Source of the DNA: Rhodococcus jostii NBRC 16295 | Lineage (GTDB): Bacteria > Actinomycetota > Actinomycetes > Mycobacteriales > Mycobacteriaceae | NCBI RefSeq assembly: GCF_001894825.1 | Contig: NZ_BCWY01000092.1 | Location: 1-32,554, forward strand | DNA length: 32,554 nt | Direction of reading: 5' to 3' | In this document: positions 25,343-32,554 of the stretch, piece after piece | Layout of the letters: the number at the start of each line of letters is the position of its first letter | Position numbering within the stretch: position 1 is the first letter of the stretch | Position numbers and translations under genes: made by a program | The notes under the pieces: model-generated | What the model was told of the DNA's origin: nothing | Database searches by the model: none | The model's input: only the letters and a program-made list of their open reading frames with translations

Positions 25343-26755
25343 TCAGCACTCGGGAACGTTGACCGCGAGCCCGCCCTGGGAGGTTTCCTTGTACTTGGCG
25401 AGCATGTCCATGCCGGTCTGGCGCATGGTCTCGATCGCTTGGTCGAGGGAGACACGGTGGGTGCCGTCGCCGTACAGGGCTAACTTCGCGGCATTCACGG
25501 CTTTCACGGAGGCGATGGCGTTGCGTTCGATGCACGGAATTTGCACCAGTCCACCGATCGGGTCGCAGGTCAGGCCGAGGTTGTGTTCGATACCGATTTC
25601 GGCGGCGTTCTCGACCTGCGCGGGCGTGGCACCGAGCAGTTCGGCGAGGGCGCCGGCGGCCATCGAGCACGCGGAACCGACCTCGCCTTGGCAGCCGACC
25701 TCGGCGCCGGAGATCGAGGCGCGTTCCTTGTAGAGCACGGCGATCGCTGCGGCGGTGAGCAGGTACTTGATGACGGCGGTGTATTTCGCGTCCGCGTTGT
25801 CGAGTCCGGGAAGGTAGCGCAGCGACCAGAACAGCACCGCGGGCACGATTCCTGCGGCGCCGTTGGTGGGGGCGGTGACGATGCGGCCGCCGGCGGCGTT
25901 CTCCTCGTTGACGGCCATCGCGGCGACGTTGAGCCAGTCCATCGAATCGGCATGGTCGGTACCGCCCGTTTCGCGGGTGACGAGGCGGGTGTAGAACTCG
26001 GGGGCGCGGCGCTTGACGCGCAGCGAACCGGGCAGATACCCCTCGGCGGTGAAGCCGTTGTGGATCGAGGCGGCCATCGCCTGCCAGATCTCGAGCAGCC
26101 CGGCTCGCACCTGTTCCGGGCTGCGGTATGCGAGTTCGTTGCGCCACATCACGTCACTGATCGACAGGTTTTCCCGTTCGCAGATTTCGAGGAGTTCGGC
26201 TCCGGTGCGGAACGGCAGCGGCACCGGGGTGGCCGAGTGGTCGACGGGCTGTCCGTGGCGTTCGACGAAGCCGCCGCCGATCGAGTAGTACACCGCCTCG
26301 TGGGCCGGGGCGGACCCCGCCAGCTCCTTACCGGTGTAGTCGGCAGCCGCCGGGTCGGTGTGCACGGCGAACCGGATCGTGTTGGTGTGCCGGTCCCTGA
26401 TGGTCAGCGGGTGCATCCCGATGTCCGCGGTGCCGAAGACGAGAGTCTTCGCCGCGCCGAATTCGAGACGACGGTCGGCGTCGATCTGATCTACGCGAGT
26501 GTGGGCGTATGCGGGATCGATCGATTCGGGTGCGTTGCCTTCCAAGCCCAGAAGAACGGCACCGAGCGTGCCGTGCCCGCGGCCGGTCGCCGCCAGCGAC
26601 CCGTACAGGTCGACCTCGAGGCGGGTGATCGCGCCGAAGTCGAGGCGGTTCTCGACCTCGTCGACGAACATCACGCCGGCGCGCATCGGTCCGACGGTGT
26701 GCGAGCTGGACGGGCCGATGCCGATGGAGAAGAGGTCGAATGCGCCGATGGCCAT
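25343..26755 (-). CDS. sdaA: L-serine ammonia-lyase (iron-sulfur type)
   Basis: The 470-residue single-chain enzyme has the N-terminal beta domain (FDLFSIGIGPSSSHTVGPMR) and the C-terminal alpha domain. Cluster-binding cysteines are in GCQGEVGSACSMAAG-type sequence and in LGLTCDPIGGLVQIPCIERN. The C-terminal cysteine that plugs the active site is present (final residue Cys). It converts L-serine to pyruvate and ammonia and needs a [4Fe-4S] cluster. The ATG at 26753-26755 starts the conserved sequence; the frame extends 17 codons upstream. It may be a housekeeping gene next to the pathway. It lacks the shared promoter element. Confidence 0.93.
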   Translation of the reverse strand: MAIGAFDLFSIGIGPSSSHTVGPMRAGVMFVDEVENRLDFGAITRLEVDLYGSLAATGRGHGTLGAVLLGLEGNAPESIDPAYAHTRVDQIDADRRLEFGAAKTLVFGTADIGMHPLTIRDRHTNTIRFAVHTDPAAADYTGKELAGSAPAHEAVYYSIGGGFVERHGQPVDHSATPVPLPFRTGAELLEICERENLSISDVMWRNELAYRSPEQVRAGLLEIWQAMAASIHNGFTAEGYLPGSLRVKRRAPEFYTRLVTRETGGTDHADSMDWLNVAAMAVNEENAAGGRIVTAPTNGAAGIVPAVLFWSLRYLPGLDNADAKYTAVIKYLLTAAAIAVLYKERASISGAEVGCQGEVGSACSMAAGALAELLGATPAQVENAAEIGIEHNLGLTCDPIGGLVQIPCIERNAIASVKAVNAAKLALYGDGTHRVSLDQAIETMRQTGMDMLAKYKETSQGGLAVNVPEC

Positions 26756-26845
26756 CAGACGGTGTTCTCCGTTCTGCAGTAGCGGGTTTGGCGGCGCACG
26801 CCGCATTGATGCCAGAACCGGCCGACGTCGGCGATCAGGGCGGGA

Positions 26846-27421
26846 TTAGAGGGGTTCTGTGCATCCACAAGCGTGTGATGTTGAACTCGTCGAAGTTGTG
26901 CCAGATGAACTGGACGGCGTCGAGGTCTTACCACTCCCGCTGTACCGGGGTGCTCGTCGGGCTGCTGCTTCCCACTCGATTGCCTGCGCCGCCCCCGCCA
27001 CGAGCAGGGAGAAGAGCCCGGACACGACGCGGGTGCCGTCCTGGTTGATCAATGAGCCCTTACACGTCACGATCGCGCTCTCGCCGTCCGGTCGGGCCCG
27101 GATCGCGACGACCTCGGAGATAGCGTGGACGGAGTCGCCGAAGAACGTCGGGGCATGGAAACGGACCTCGTCGAGGCCGTAGAAGCACTGCAGGTAGCTC
27201 GGATGCAGTTCGACCAAGCCGAGCAGCGTGGACAGCATCAGCGCGCCGTGTGCGATCCGGCGACCGAAGCGGGTCTGCAGCGCGTACGCGGGGTCGAGGT
27301 GCAGCGGGTGCCGGTCCCAGGTCAGTTCGGCGAATTCCCGCACGTAATCGTCTGTGATGGTGCGCGATTCGGTGGTGGTGGTATCACCGACGCGGATGTT
27401 CTCGAAATGTGTGGATATCAT
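26846..27421 (-). CDS. MaoC-like hydratase with abnormal C-terminal tail
   Basis: About the first 150 of 191 residues are a normal hot-dog-fold MaoC protein: FENIRVGD, the catalytic Asp/His region FAELTWDRHPLHLDPAYA, RRIAHGALMLSTLLG, and VTCKGSLINQDGTRVVSG. These hydrate enoyl-CoA esters or related substrates. The last roughly 40 residues are a low-complexity Ser/Thr tail. Another minus-strand frame over the same bases reads like real protein (DLDAVQFIWHNFDEFNITRL), so the normal end seems lost through an indel or fusion to a decayed neighbour. Activity may survive. The ATG at 27419-27421 has a ggaag ribosome site. Confidence 0.75.
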   Translation of the reverse strand: MISTHFENIRVGDTTTTESRTITDDYVREFAELTWDRHPLHLDPAYALQTRFGRRIAHGALMLSTLLGLVELHPSYLQCFYGLDEVRFHAPTFFGDSVHAISEVVAIRARPDGESAIVTCKGSLINQDGTRVVSGLFSLLVAGAAQAIEWEAAARRAPRYSGSGKTSTPSSSSGTTSTSSTSHACGCTEPL

Positions 27422-27453
27422 CGAAGGTACTTCCAACTCTTATCTTCTGGTGA

Positions 27454-27732
27454 CTACTGAGAAGTGACGGGGTGATTGGTGCCGTCGTCGATGAACATGT
27501 CGCTGCTGGCCCTGTGCACGACGAACACGCTGAGCAGCTGAACCATCGATATCGCCGCGATGTATACCGCGACGGCGAACGGGCGGCGGGTGAGGCGACC
27601 AGCGCTGCCGAGCGGCACACCGGATCTGGAATCTGCTCGAGGCGCCGCTGCGGCGCACTGGGGCGGCGAACAGCTCGCCGATATGGTGGCCTGCGAACCC
27701 CAGGAGATCTCTATTCGATGACCGTGCAACAA
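27454..27732 (-). pseudogene. C-terminal remnant of an MHS-family MFS transporter
   Basis: Two minus-strand frames together recall the end of a metabolite:proton symporter. GELFAAPVRRSGASSRFQI matches the cytoplasmic loop pattern ELFPxxVRYSGxSLGxQI, and in another frame RRPFAVAVYIAAISMVQLLS is a membrane helix, ending near FIDDGTNHPVTSQ. The rest of the transporter (about 350 residues) is missing and the frames are shifted. It is a fossil that may once have imported the pathway substrate. Confidence 0.5.
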
Positions 27733-27877
27733 GGATCCCGGTCGTCACGGTCACTGACACCAATTCACTCCCCTGTATCGACAACGTCCCCGGTCTCGGC
27801 GAGATCTTCTGAAGCGACGCACGCAGTCATTCGTCTTGCGAGTTCTGAATGGCCCAGATCGAGTGACAGAACCACGC

Positions 27878-28195
27878 CTACAGAGCGGAAGGCTCTATAT
27901 GAGCGCGAATCCAGCCGCGGTGGTCGACCCATCCGTGTGCCGCTGCGTACGCCACCATCCTGTGAAACCCTGATTTCCAGGCCGGATCTGGTCCTCTCTG
28001 CTCGTTGACGAGCGACTCGAGACGATCCGGTGCAACGTACAGGTGGTGTCCGTCCGGCGTCGGTGAACCGATGCTCGTGGCTGCCGACGAGAAGGCGGCG
28101 GCATCGGTCTCGTGCTCGACAATGATTGCGAACGCCGTGAAGTCGTCCGGATTCGAGACGGTGACGCTGCCCGATCTGCTGATATTGATGATCAC
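27878..28195 (-). CDS. Unknown 105-aa protein, paralogue B
   Basis: This protein is related to the 97-aa protein at 21684-21977. It starts with a similar strand (IINISRS), has a matching middle DGHHLYVAPDRLESL, and ends with FHRMVAYAAAHGWVD and IRAHIEP. The GTG at 28193-28195 is chosen over an upstream start because aagga lies 6-7 bases before it, and because the relative also starts with a GTG at this position. Its family is not one I know. It stands next to the transporter remnant and downstream of the IclR terminator. Confidence 0.7.
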   Translation of the reverse strand: MIINISRSGSVTVSNPDDFTAFAIIVEHETDAAAFSSAATSIGSPTPDGHHLYVAPDRLESLVNEQRGPDPAWKSGFHRMVAYAAAHGWVDHRGWIRAHIEPSAL

Positions 28196-28311
28196 GATTG
28201 TCCTTGTTTCTAGTCGCATCTGCGGCCGGATTGCGACGCGGCGGTCCGGCGGTTGCCCGGTTGTGGCGCCGGGACACCGCTAAGGTGATCCGGCGCCGTA
28301 CGGATGAGTTC

Positions 28312-28352
28312 CCAGACCCGAGCTCACCGCGCACTGGTGAGCTCGGGTCTGG
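28312..28352. terminator. Long perfect hairpin at the end of the IclR gene
   Basis: The arms 28312-28328 and 28336-28352 are perfectly complementary over 17 bp with a 7-base loop (gcgcact). There is no clear T-tract on either side. The hairpin includes the last codons of the IclR gene and its stop, and should end transcription of the operon above it or block read-through in both directions. Confidence 0.7.
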
Positions 28353-29217
28353 CCGGCCAGCCCTGATAGGGCACGGCGCTCACCGCGACTTCGGCGCGCA
28401 GGTCTGCGGTCAAGTGCTGTGTGAGTTCCGTGGCGGTGGCGAGGAGCACCCGAACCACGGGTGTCACGTTCGCCTTGTGTGCAAGGGCCTTGCTCGTGGC
28501 ACCGAGGGCCGCGATGACTTTTCGGCCGGTCGTCCAAATTGGTACCGCGACCACCCCGGCGCTGTCTCCCGGGAGCACGCCATAGGAGAAACCGACCTGT
28601 CGGTCGCGTGCAACGCGACGGATGAACTCGTCTGCGCGCGGGTTGTCCTCGGTGCCGACACCGAGAATCTGTCGGATGGCCACGGGGTCGCTGCCGTACA
28701 GCAGTGCCCTTCCGGTTTCGGTCGATTCGACCGGATAGACCATGCCGATGCTGTCGACGATCGGCCGAACGTGCAGCGGTGCATCAGACCAGATGGTCAC
28801 CGCGCTCGCACCGTCGCGGACGACGAGGAACACGCGGCTTCCGGTCACGCTGACGACCTTGCGGACGATGACCGAACCGACACGCATCAGATGCTGGTCG
28901 GTCGCGCGCATACCGAGGCTGTATGCCCCCCACCCCAGTCGATAGGTTCGGGTCTCCTCGTCGCGCACAACCAATCCCGCCTCGACGAGGACCTTCAGTG
29001 TCCGCGACACCTGTGATTTGTCGGCGCCGAGGTGTTCGGCAATGCGATTGTTTCCCCAGCCGCGAGCATCGCACGCCCAGGTGCACTGCCGGAGGGTATC
29101 GAGGATCTCGAGCCCCCGCCGTAACGTACTGAGGTCGGTGCTGCGCTGCCCGGGTTGCGGTCGTGGCTCCCCCGACAACCCAATACTGTCTGCCACGGGT
29201 CCGGCTCGATCCGTCAT
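28324..29217 (-). CDS. IclR-family transcriptional regulator
   Basis: The 297-residue protein has an N-terminal winged helix (LRRGLEILDTLRQC, then NNRIAEHLGADKSQVSRTLK at about 57-76, and a wing at TRTYRLGW). A C-terminal IclR effector domain follows (SVTGSRVFLVVRDGASAVTI, ESTETGRALLYGSD, FSYGVLPGDSAGVVAVPIW). IclR proteins bind short palindromes and respond to small carboxylic acids. It is the last gene of a three-gene operon (8 bp after the aldolase, ribosome site aggtga) and probably regulates that operon. It is also a candidate for the TCCG-N8-CGGA sites, since IclR operators are often of that type; this is an inference. Confidence 0.87.
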   Translation of the reverse strand: MTDRAGPVADSIGLSGEPRPQPGQRSTDLSTLRRGLEILDTLRQCTWACDARGWGNNRIAEHLGADKSQVSRTLKVLVEAGLVVRDEETRTYRLGWGAYSLGMRATDQHLMRVGSVIVRKVVSVTGSRVFLVVRDGASAVTIWSDAPLHVRPIVDSIGMVYPVESTETGRALLYGSDPVAIRQILGVGTEDNPRADEFIRRVARDRQVGFSYGVLPGDSAGVVAVPIWTTGRKVIAALGATSKALAHKANVTPVVRVLLATATELTQHLTADLRAEVAVSAVPYQGWPARPELTSAR

Positions 29218-29225
29218 GGGGTCAC

Positions 29226-30110
29226 CTACCGCTCGGCATCCTTGTACCTGTCCGTCATGGTCACGACAAGTTCCCTCACTGCTGAGCGGAGCGAATCGGA
29301 CGCCGCTGTTTGTGGGCCGCGAACCCCGGTTGGCCATGGCCGGACGGCCGCGATCATCTCCTTGGCCACCGACGCCGACGTGCCGGGTTCGACACCCAGC
29401 AGGCGAACGCTGTCGTGCACCAGTTGGGCAAGTTCGCCGGTCCGGTCTGTTCCGGCCAGATGCTCGCGGCTCGCCTCGGGGCAGACGCTGGCTAGTGCCG
29501 AGGTGACCGCCTTCGCGCCGGCCGCGACATAGGGCACCGCGGTGTGCTCCCCGACAGCCCAGAAGTCGACCCGGTCGCCCCACCGTTTCACTCGGTGTGT
29601 GAACTCGTCCGGAGAAGAGAGCTCGTCCTTGACCCCGCGGAATCCGTCCACGTTAACGAGTGCATCGAGGTAGGAATCATCGATGGCAAGGTGCGTGCTG
29701 CTGTACACGACTGCGTCCAGGCCGGATGCCTCGGTGACGGACCGGAGATGTTCGGCGAAAGCCTGGGGCGAGGGGTGAACGTAGTACGGTGGGTTGACAA
29801 CCAAGCCGCGGCAGCCGACCCGAGCGGCAGACTCGGCCAACCGGACCGCTTCCCTCGTCGCGAACCCCACGGCCGCAAGCACCTTACCCTCGCCGCCGAT
29901 CCCTTCCACCGACGCTCGCATGAGCTGGGTCGCCTCGTCATGGGACACTGCGTAGAACTCGCCCAAGCCACCCAGAAGCCCCACCGTGACACCCGTATCC
30001 CGGTAGTGCTCCATCTGCTGCTCGACTGCGTACTCATCGATGCCACCGTCGCCGAACGGGGTGGGCATGAAGGCGACCAGTTCGATCGCATCGAAAGGTG
30101 GCGTTGTCAT
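29226..30110 (-). CDS. DapA-superfamily aldolase/dehydratase
   Basis: The 294-residue TIM-barrel protein has the Schiff-base lysine in GFRGVKDELS (Lys161) and the catalytic tyrosine in AVVYSSTH (Tyr136). The usual substrate-loop GTTGE is replaced by GGLGEFY, closer to 5-dehydro-4-deoxyglucarate dehydratases than to lysine-pathway DapA. It therefore probably cleaves or dehydrates a keto acid and is not biosynthetic dihydrodipicolinate synthase. The ATG overlaps the stop of the upstream dehydrogenase (ATGA). The open frame extends far upstream, but only as a shadow of that gene. Confidence 0.82.
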   Translation of the reverse strand: MTTPPFDAIELVAFMPTPFGDGGIDEYAVEQQMEHYRDTGVTVGLLGGLGEFYAVSHDEATQLMRASVEGIGGEGKVLAAVGFATREAVRLAESAARVGCRGLVVNPPYYVHPSPQAFAEHLRSVTEASGLDAVVYSSTHLAIDDSYLDALVNVDGFRGVKDELSSPDEFTHRVKRWGDRVDFWAVGEHTAVPYVAAGAKAVTSALASVCPEASREHLAGTDRTGELAQLVHDSVRLLGVEPGTSASVAKEMIAAVRPWPTGVRGPQTAASDSLRSAVRELVVTMTDRYKDAER

Positions 30111-30964
30111 GCGAGCACCCCCTGCCCGATCGCCTGGGTGGCGACGCTGTGACCGCGGACTTCCATTGCGGCCACCAACCAGCCTTCGACCGTATCGAGC
30201 AGTGCCGCGGGCACCGCGGCGTCGCGGGCGTACTCCCGGCAGAGCCGGATGTCCTTCACCATGTGCTTGGCAGCAAAACCGGCGTCGAGGTCGTCGCTCG
30301 CCATCAATGGCCACAGCGCCTCGGTGAGGAAACCACGGACAACGCCGCCAGAGAGCACCCGATGCATCAACTCCGGCCCCACACCGCAGCGTTCGGTCAG
30401 GGCATAACCGAGACCCAGGCCGCCCAGCATGCCGGCCAGTACGGATTGGTTGATCAGCTTGACGGCCTGCCCCGATCCCGGTTTGCCGCATTGGTGGACG
30501 GTGCCGAATGTCTCCAGGATCGGGAGCACCCGCTCGATGGTGTCTGCGTCGCCGCCAGCCATGACAGCGAGGGTTCCGGCCGCGGCTCCCTGTGGTCCGC
30601 CGCTGACCGGACAATCAAGGGCGACCATGCCGCGTTCGGCCGCCGCGTCAGCCAGTTCCATTGCGGTTGCGGGCCCGATCGTCGAGGCATCGATGAGTAC
30701 CGACCCGGTCCGCATGACCTCGAGGAGTCCGCCAGATCCGGTCCACACGTCACGGACCTCGTCCGGGCCGGGCAGACAGGTCACGACCACATCGGTCGCT
30801 GCCAGTGCTGCGGCAACCGCGTCCGGATCTCGGCCTGCCCTCATCTCGAGCGGGATCACGTGGTATCCCGCGGTGGTTAGGCGATCGGCCATCGGGCGCC
30901 CCATCGCGCCCAGCCCAACCCACCCGACCGAGTTGGTTTGGGGAGCAACGAACTTGTCAACCAT
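30107..30964 (-). CDS. 3-hydroxyisobutyrate/tartronate-semialdehyde-type dehydrogenase
   Basis: The 285-residue beta-hydroxyacid dehydrogenase has the NAD(P) motif VGLGAMGRPMA (16-26), the substrate motif DCPVSGGPQGAAAG (117-130) and the catalytic lysine in GQAVKLINQ (Lys169, with Asn172). It interconverts a beta-hydroxy acid and its semialdehyde. The partner aldolase and IclR regulator suggest a sugar-acid or hydroxy-acid catabolic operon. The ATG is at 30962-30964 behind a clear aaagga ribosome site. Confidence 0.88.
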   Translation of the reverse strand: MVDKFVAPQTNSVGWVGLGAMGRPMADRLTTAGYHVIPLEMRAGRDPDAVAAALAATDVVVTCLPGPDEVRDVWTGSGGLLEVMRTGSVLIDASTIGPATAMELADAAAERGMVALDCPVSGGPQGAAAGTLAVMAGGDADTIERVLPILETFGTVHQCGKPGSGQAVKLINQSVLAGMLGGLGLGYALTERCGVGPELMHRVLSGGVVRGFLTEALWPLMASDDLDAGFAAKHMVKDIRLCREYARDAAVPAALLDTVEGWLVAAMEVRGHSVATQAIGQGVLA

Positions 30965-31472
30965 TCTTGATCCTTTCGATTACTCAACACACCGGTGCCA
31001 CGGCCGAGCCGCCCGTCTCGGGTGACTCGCATTCCGAGCCGCCCACGTCGGCACCGCTCCCCCTCACGGTGGGTGCGGTGGAGACCGGGTGCTGTCGCGT
31101 CGTGGCCGGATTACTGCAGCGAAGGTGATCGGCACCGCCCATCACTCAGCGCCTCCCGTCGCACTTGTGGTGGCGTCCGGGTTGATGTGCCGGCGGTTTG
31201 TCCAAGTGATTGTTCGTCCTGCTGCCAGGGCTCGGCAATGCCGGTTGGCGTATTCGCAACGAGATCCCCCAATGCGCTTAAGAACAGCGCATGACCACAA
31301 TTGCGACTATTGCATCGCTGGGTGAGTGTGCAACACTCCCTGTCTACGTTGTGACTCATCCTCAGTCGCGGGGATGGTGTGTCCACTGCGTTCGTCATCC
31401 ACAACCTCGCCGCGTGACTGCGCCCAGTGAAGTCGATCGCTCATCCAGAGCCGTGCATCTGTAGGAGTACTC
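30965..31472. promoter_or_regulatory. Divergent control region with two palindromes
   Basis: This gene-free region separates the minus-strand dehydrogenase operon from the plus-strand CoA ligase. It contains ATGCGCT-N7-AGCGCAT (arms 31272-31278 and 31286-31292) and GAGTGTGCAACACTC (31324-31338, 6-bp arms). Both are candidate operators for the ligase gene or for both operons. The ligase has a ggag ribosome site just before its ATG. Confidence 0.5.
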
Positions 31473-32554
31473 ATGACCCTCTCTGACAAACCCGATTACC
31501 TCAGCTACACCCACGGCGTGTGGGATGCCCCGATGCTGGGTGACACCATCGGAGACAACTTCGATCGGACCGTGGCGGCCCACGCCGATCGTGACGCCCT
31601 CGTCGACCGCCCGTCGGGGCGGCGGTGGACGTACGCCGAACTGGCCCGCGACGTCGACGCTGTGGCGGTGGGGTTGCTGACGCGGGGCATCGGGAAGGGT
31701 GACCGGGTGGGGATCTGGGCGCCGAACTGCCCGGAGTGGACGCTGATCCAGTATGCGACGGCGAAGATCGGCGCGATCCTCGTCAACATCAACCCCGCCT
31801 ACCGGGCGCACGAGTTGAAGTACGTGCTCGATCAGGCCGGTATCCGGCTGCTGGTGTCGGCGCCTCAGTTCAAGTCCTCCGACTACGCGGCGATGATCGA
31901 GGAGGTCCGGCCGGAGTGCCCCGACCTCGAGATGGTGGTGCTGCTCGGCAGTGCCGAGTGGAGCCGCCTGGCCTCGGACGGGATGGCCGCGCACGCCGCG
32001 GATCCGTCCCTGCTGCCCGCCGCGCAGGCCGCGCTGTCTGCGGACGACCCGATCAATATCCAATACACCTCGGGGACAACCGGTTTCCCCAAGGGCGCGA
32101 CGCTCAGCCACCACAACATCCTCAACAACGGGTACTTCGTCGGCGAGTTGTGCCACTACACGGAGAACGACCGCGTCTGCATCCCGGTGCCGTTCTACCA
32201 CTGCTTCGGGATGGTCATGGGCAACCTCGCGTGCACGACTCACGGCGCCACCATGGTGATCCCGGGGCCGTCGTTCGATCCGAAGGCGACGCTGCAGGCC
32301 GTCGAGGCGGAGAAATGCACGTCGCTGTACGGGGTGCCGACGATGTTCATCGCCGAACTCGCCGACCCCGACTTCGCATCGTTCGACCTGTCCAGCCTGC
32401 GGACGGGGATCATGGCTGGCTCGCCGTGCCCGGTGGAGGTGATGAAGCAGGTCATCGAGCAGATGGGCATGTCGGAGGCTCGATCTGTTACGGCATGACC
32501 GAGACGGCGCCGGTGTCGCTGCAGACGCGGTCGGACGACACGATCGACCAGCGG
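31473..32554 (+). pseudogene. Acyl-CoA synthetase with a one-base frameshift, cut by window end
   Basis: The first 341 codons encode an ANL-superfamily acyl-CoA ligase. Visible motifs are IWAPNCPEWTLIQYATAKIG, the P-loop QYTSGTTGFPKGATLSHHN, and the VPFYHCFGMVMGNL region. At about 32476-32481 one base is missing (GAGGCTCG where GAGGTCTCG-like sequence is expected), giving a TGA at 32496-32498. In the next frame the family sequence resumes at once as ICYGMTETAPVSLQTRSDD, up to the window edge. It is either a very recent mutation or a sequencing error. If intact it would activate a fatty or short-chain acid to its CoA ester. Confidence 0.8.

Noticed and set aside
27733..27877. Small minus-strand frame between the transporter remnant and paralogue B
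   Set aside because: The reading is short, has no ribosome site and is not recognisable; it is probably part of the decayed transporter gene or spacer.
30111..30614. N-terminal extension of the aldolase frame
   Set aside because: It is an out-of-frame reading of the dehydrogenase gene; the ATGA overlap at 30107-30110 marks the true start.
1..32554. tRNA, rRNA, CRISPR arrays, insertion sequences or att sites
   Set aside because: I looked for cloverleaf-like sequence, regularly spaced repeats, transposase or integrase motifs and flanking inverted repeats, and found none that I could support.

Overview
The window comes from a high-GC actinobacterium, most likely Rhodococcus or a close relative. 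This is an inference from the GC-rich third codon positions, a mycothiol-dependent (TIGR03084-type) enzyme, an AMIN-like lipoprotein remnant, a PknK-like kinase/LuxR regulator, and a bacterial microcompartment (BMC) of the kind known from Rhodococcus and Mycobacterium (RMM, the aminoacetone / 1-amino-2-propanol compartment).

Layout. (1) 1-5.1 kb is a decayed flank: a small membrane protein, a tiny aromatic-rich ORF, a frameshifted AMIN-like lipoprotein, an intact beta-propeller lipoprotein, an ABC exporter membrane domain without its ATPase, a DinB/maleylpyruvate-isomerase-type protein, and the fossil tail of a CoA ligase. (2) 5.1-8.1 kb, minus strand: an M20 deacylase and an acyl-CoA ligase. 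(3) 8.4-9.3 kb: a broken M20D amidohydrolase. (4) 9.3-11.0 kb: a four-helix membrane protein divergent from a flavin reductase, which overlaps an unknown 155-aa gene. (5) 11.1-14.5 kb: a 1107-aa Ser/Thr kinase - ATPase - TPR - LuxR regulator. (6) 14.46-24.99 kb, minus strand: a tightly packed 13-gene operon of LLM flavin monooxygenase, SnoaL-like protein, amidase, 97-aa unknown, class III PLP enzyme, CoA-acylating aldehyde dehydrogenase, BMC-T, 177-aa protein, BMC-P, BMC-H, second BMC-T, aminopropanol-type kinase and SDR. (7) 25.3-28.2 kb: L-serine dehydratase, MaoC-like hydratase, an MHS transporter remnant, and a second copy of the small unknown protein. (8) 28.3-31 kb, minus strand: a dehydrogenase - aldolase - IclR operon ending in a strong hairpin. 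(9) From 31.47 kb, plus strand: an acyl-CoA ligase with a one-base frameshift, cut by the window edge.

How it fits together. The BMC core can convert aminoacetone to 1-amino-2-propanol (SDR), phosphorylate it (kinase), eliminate phosphate and ammonia (class III PLP phospholyase) and oxidise the propionaldehyde to propionyl-CoA (aldehyde dehydrogenase) inside the shell. What is unusual is the set of catabolic genes placed in front of it and beside it. Three separate promoters (before the M20 deacylase, the membrane protein/flavin reductase pair, and the LLM/BMC operon) share a 29-nt element built on TCCG-N8-CGGA, followed 22-23 nt later by a second conserved box. All sit 85-96 nt from a start codon. 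This suggests one regulon that peels an N-substituted or N-acylated precursor down to the amino alcohol processed in the compartment. The precursor is not identifiable from sequence alone.
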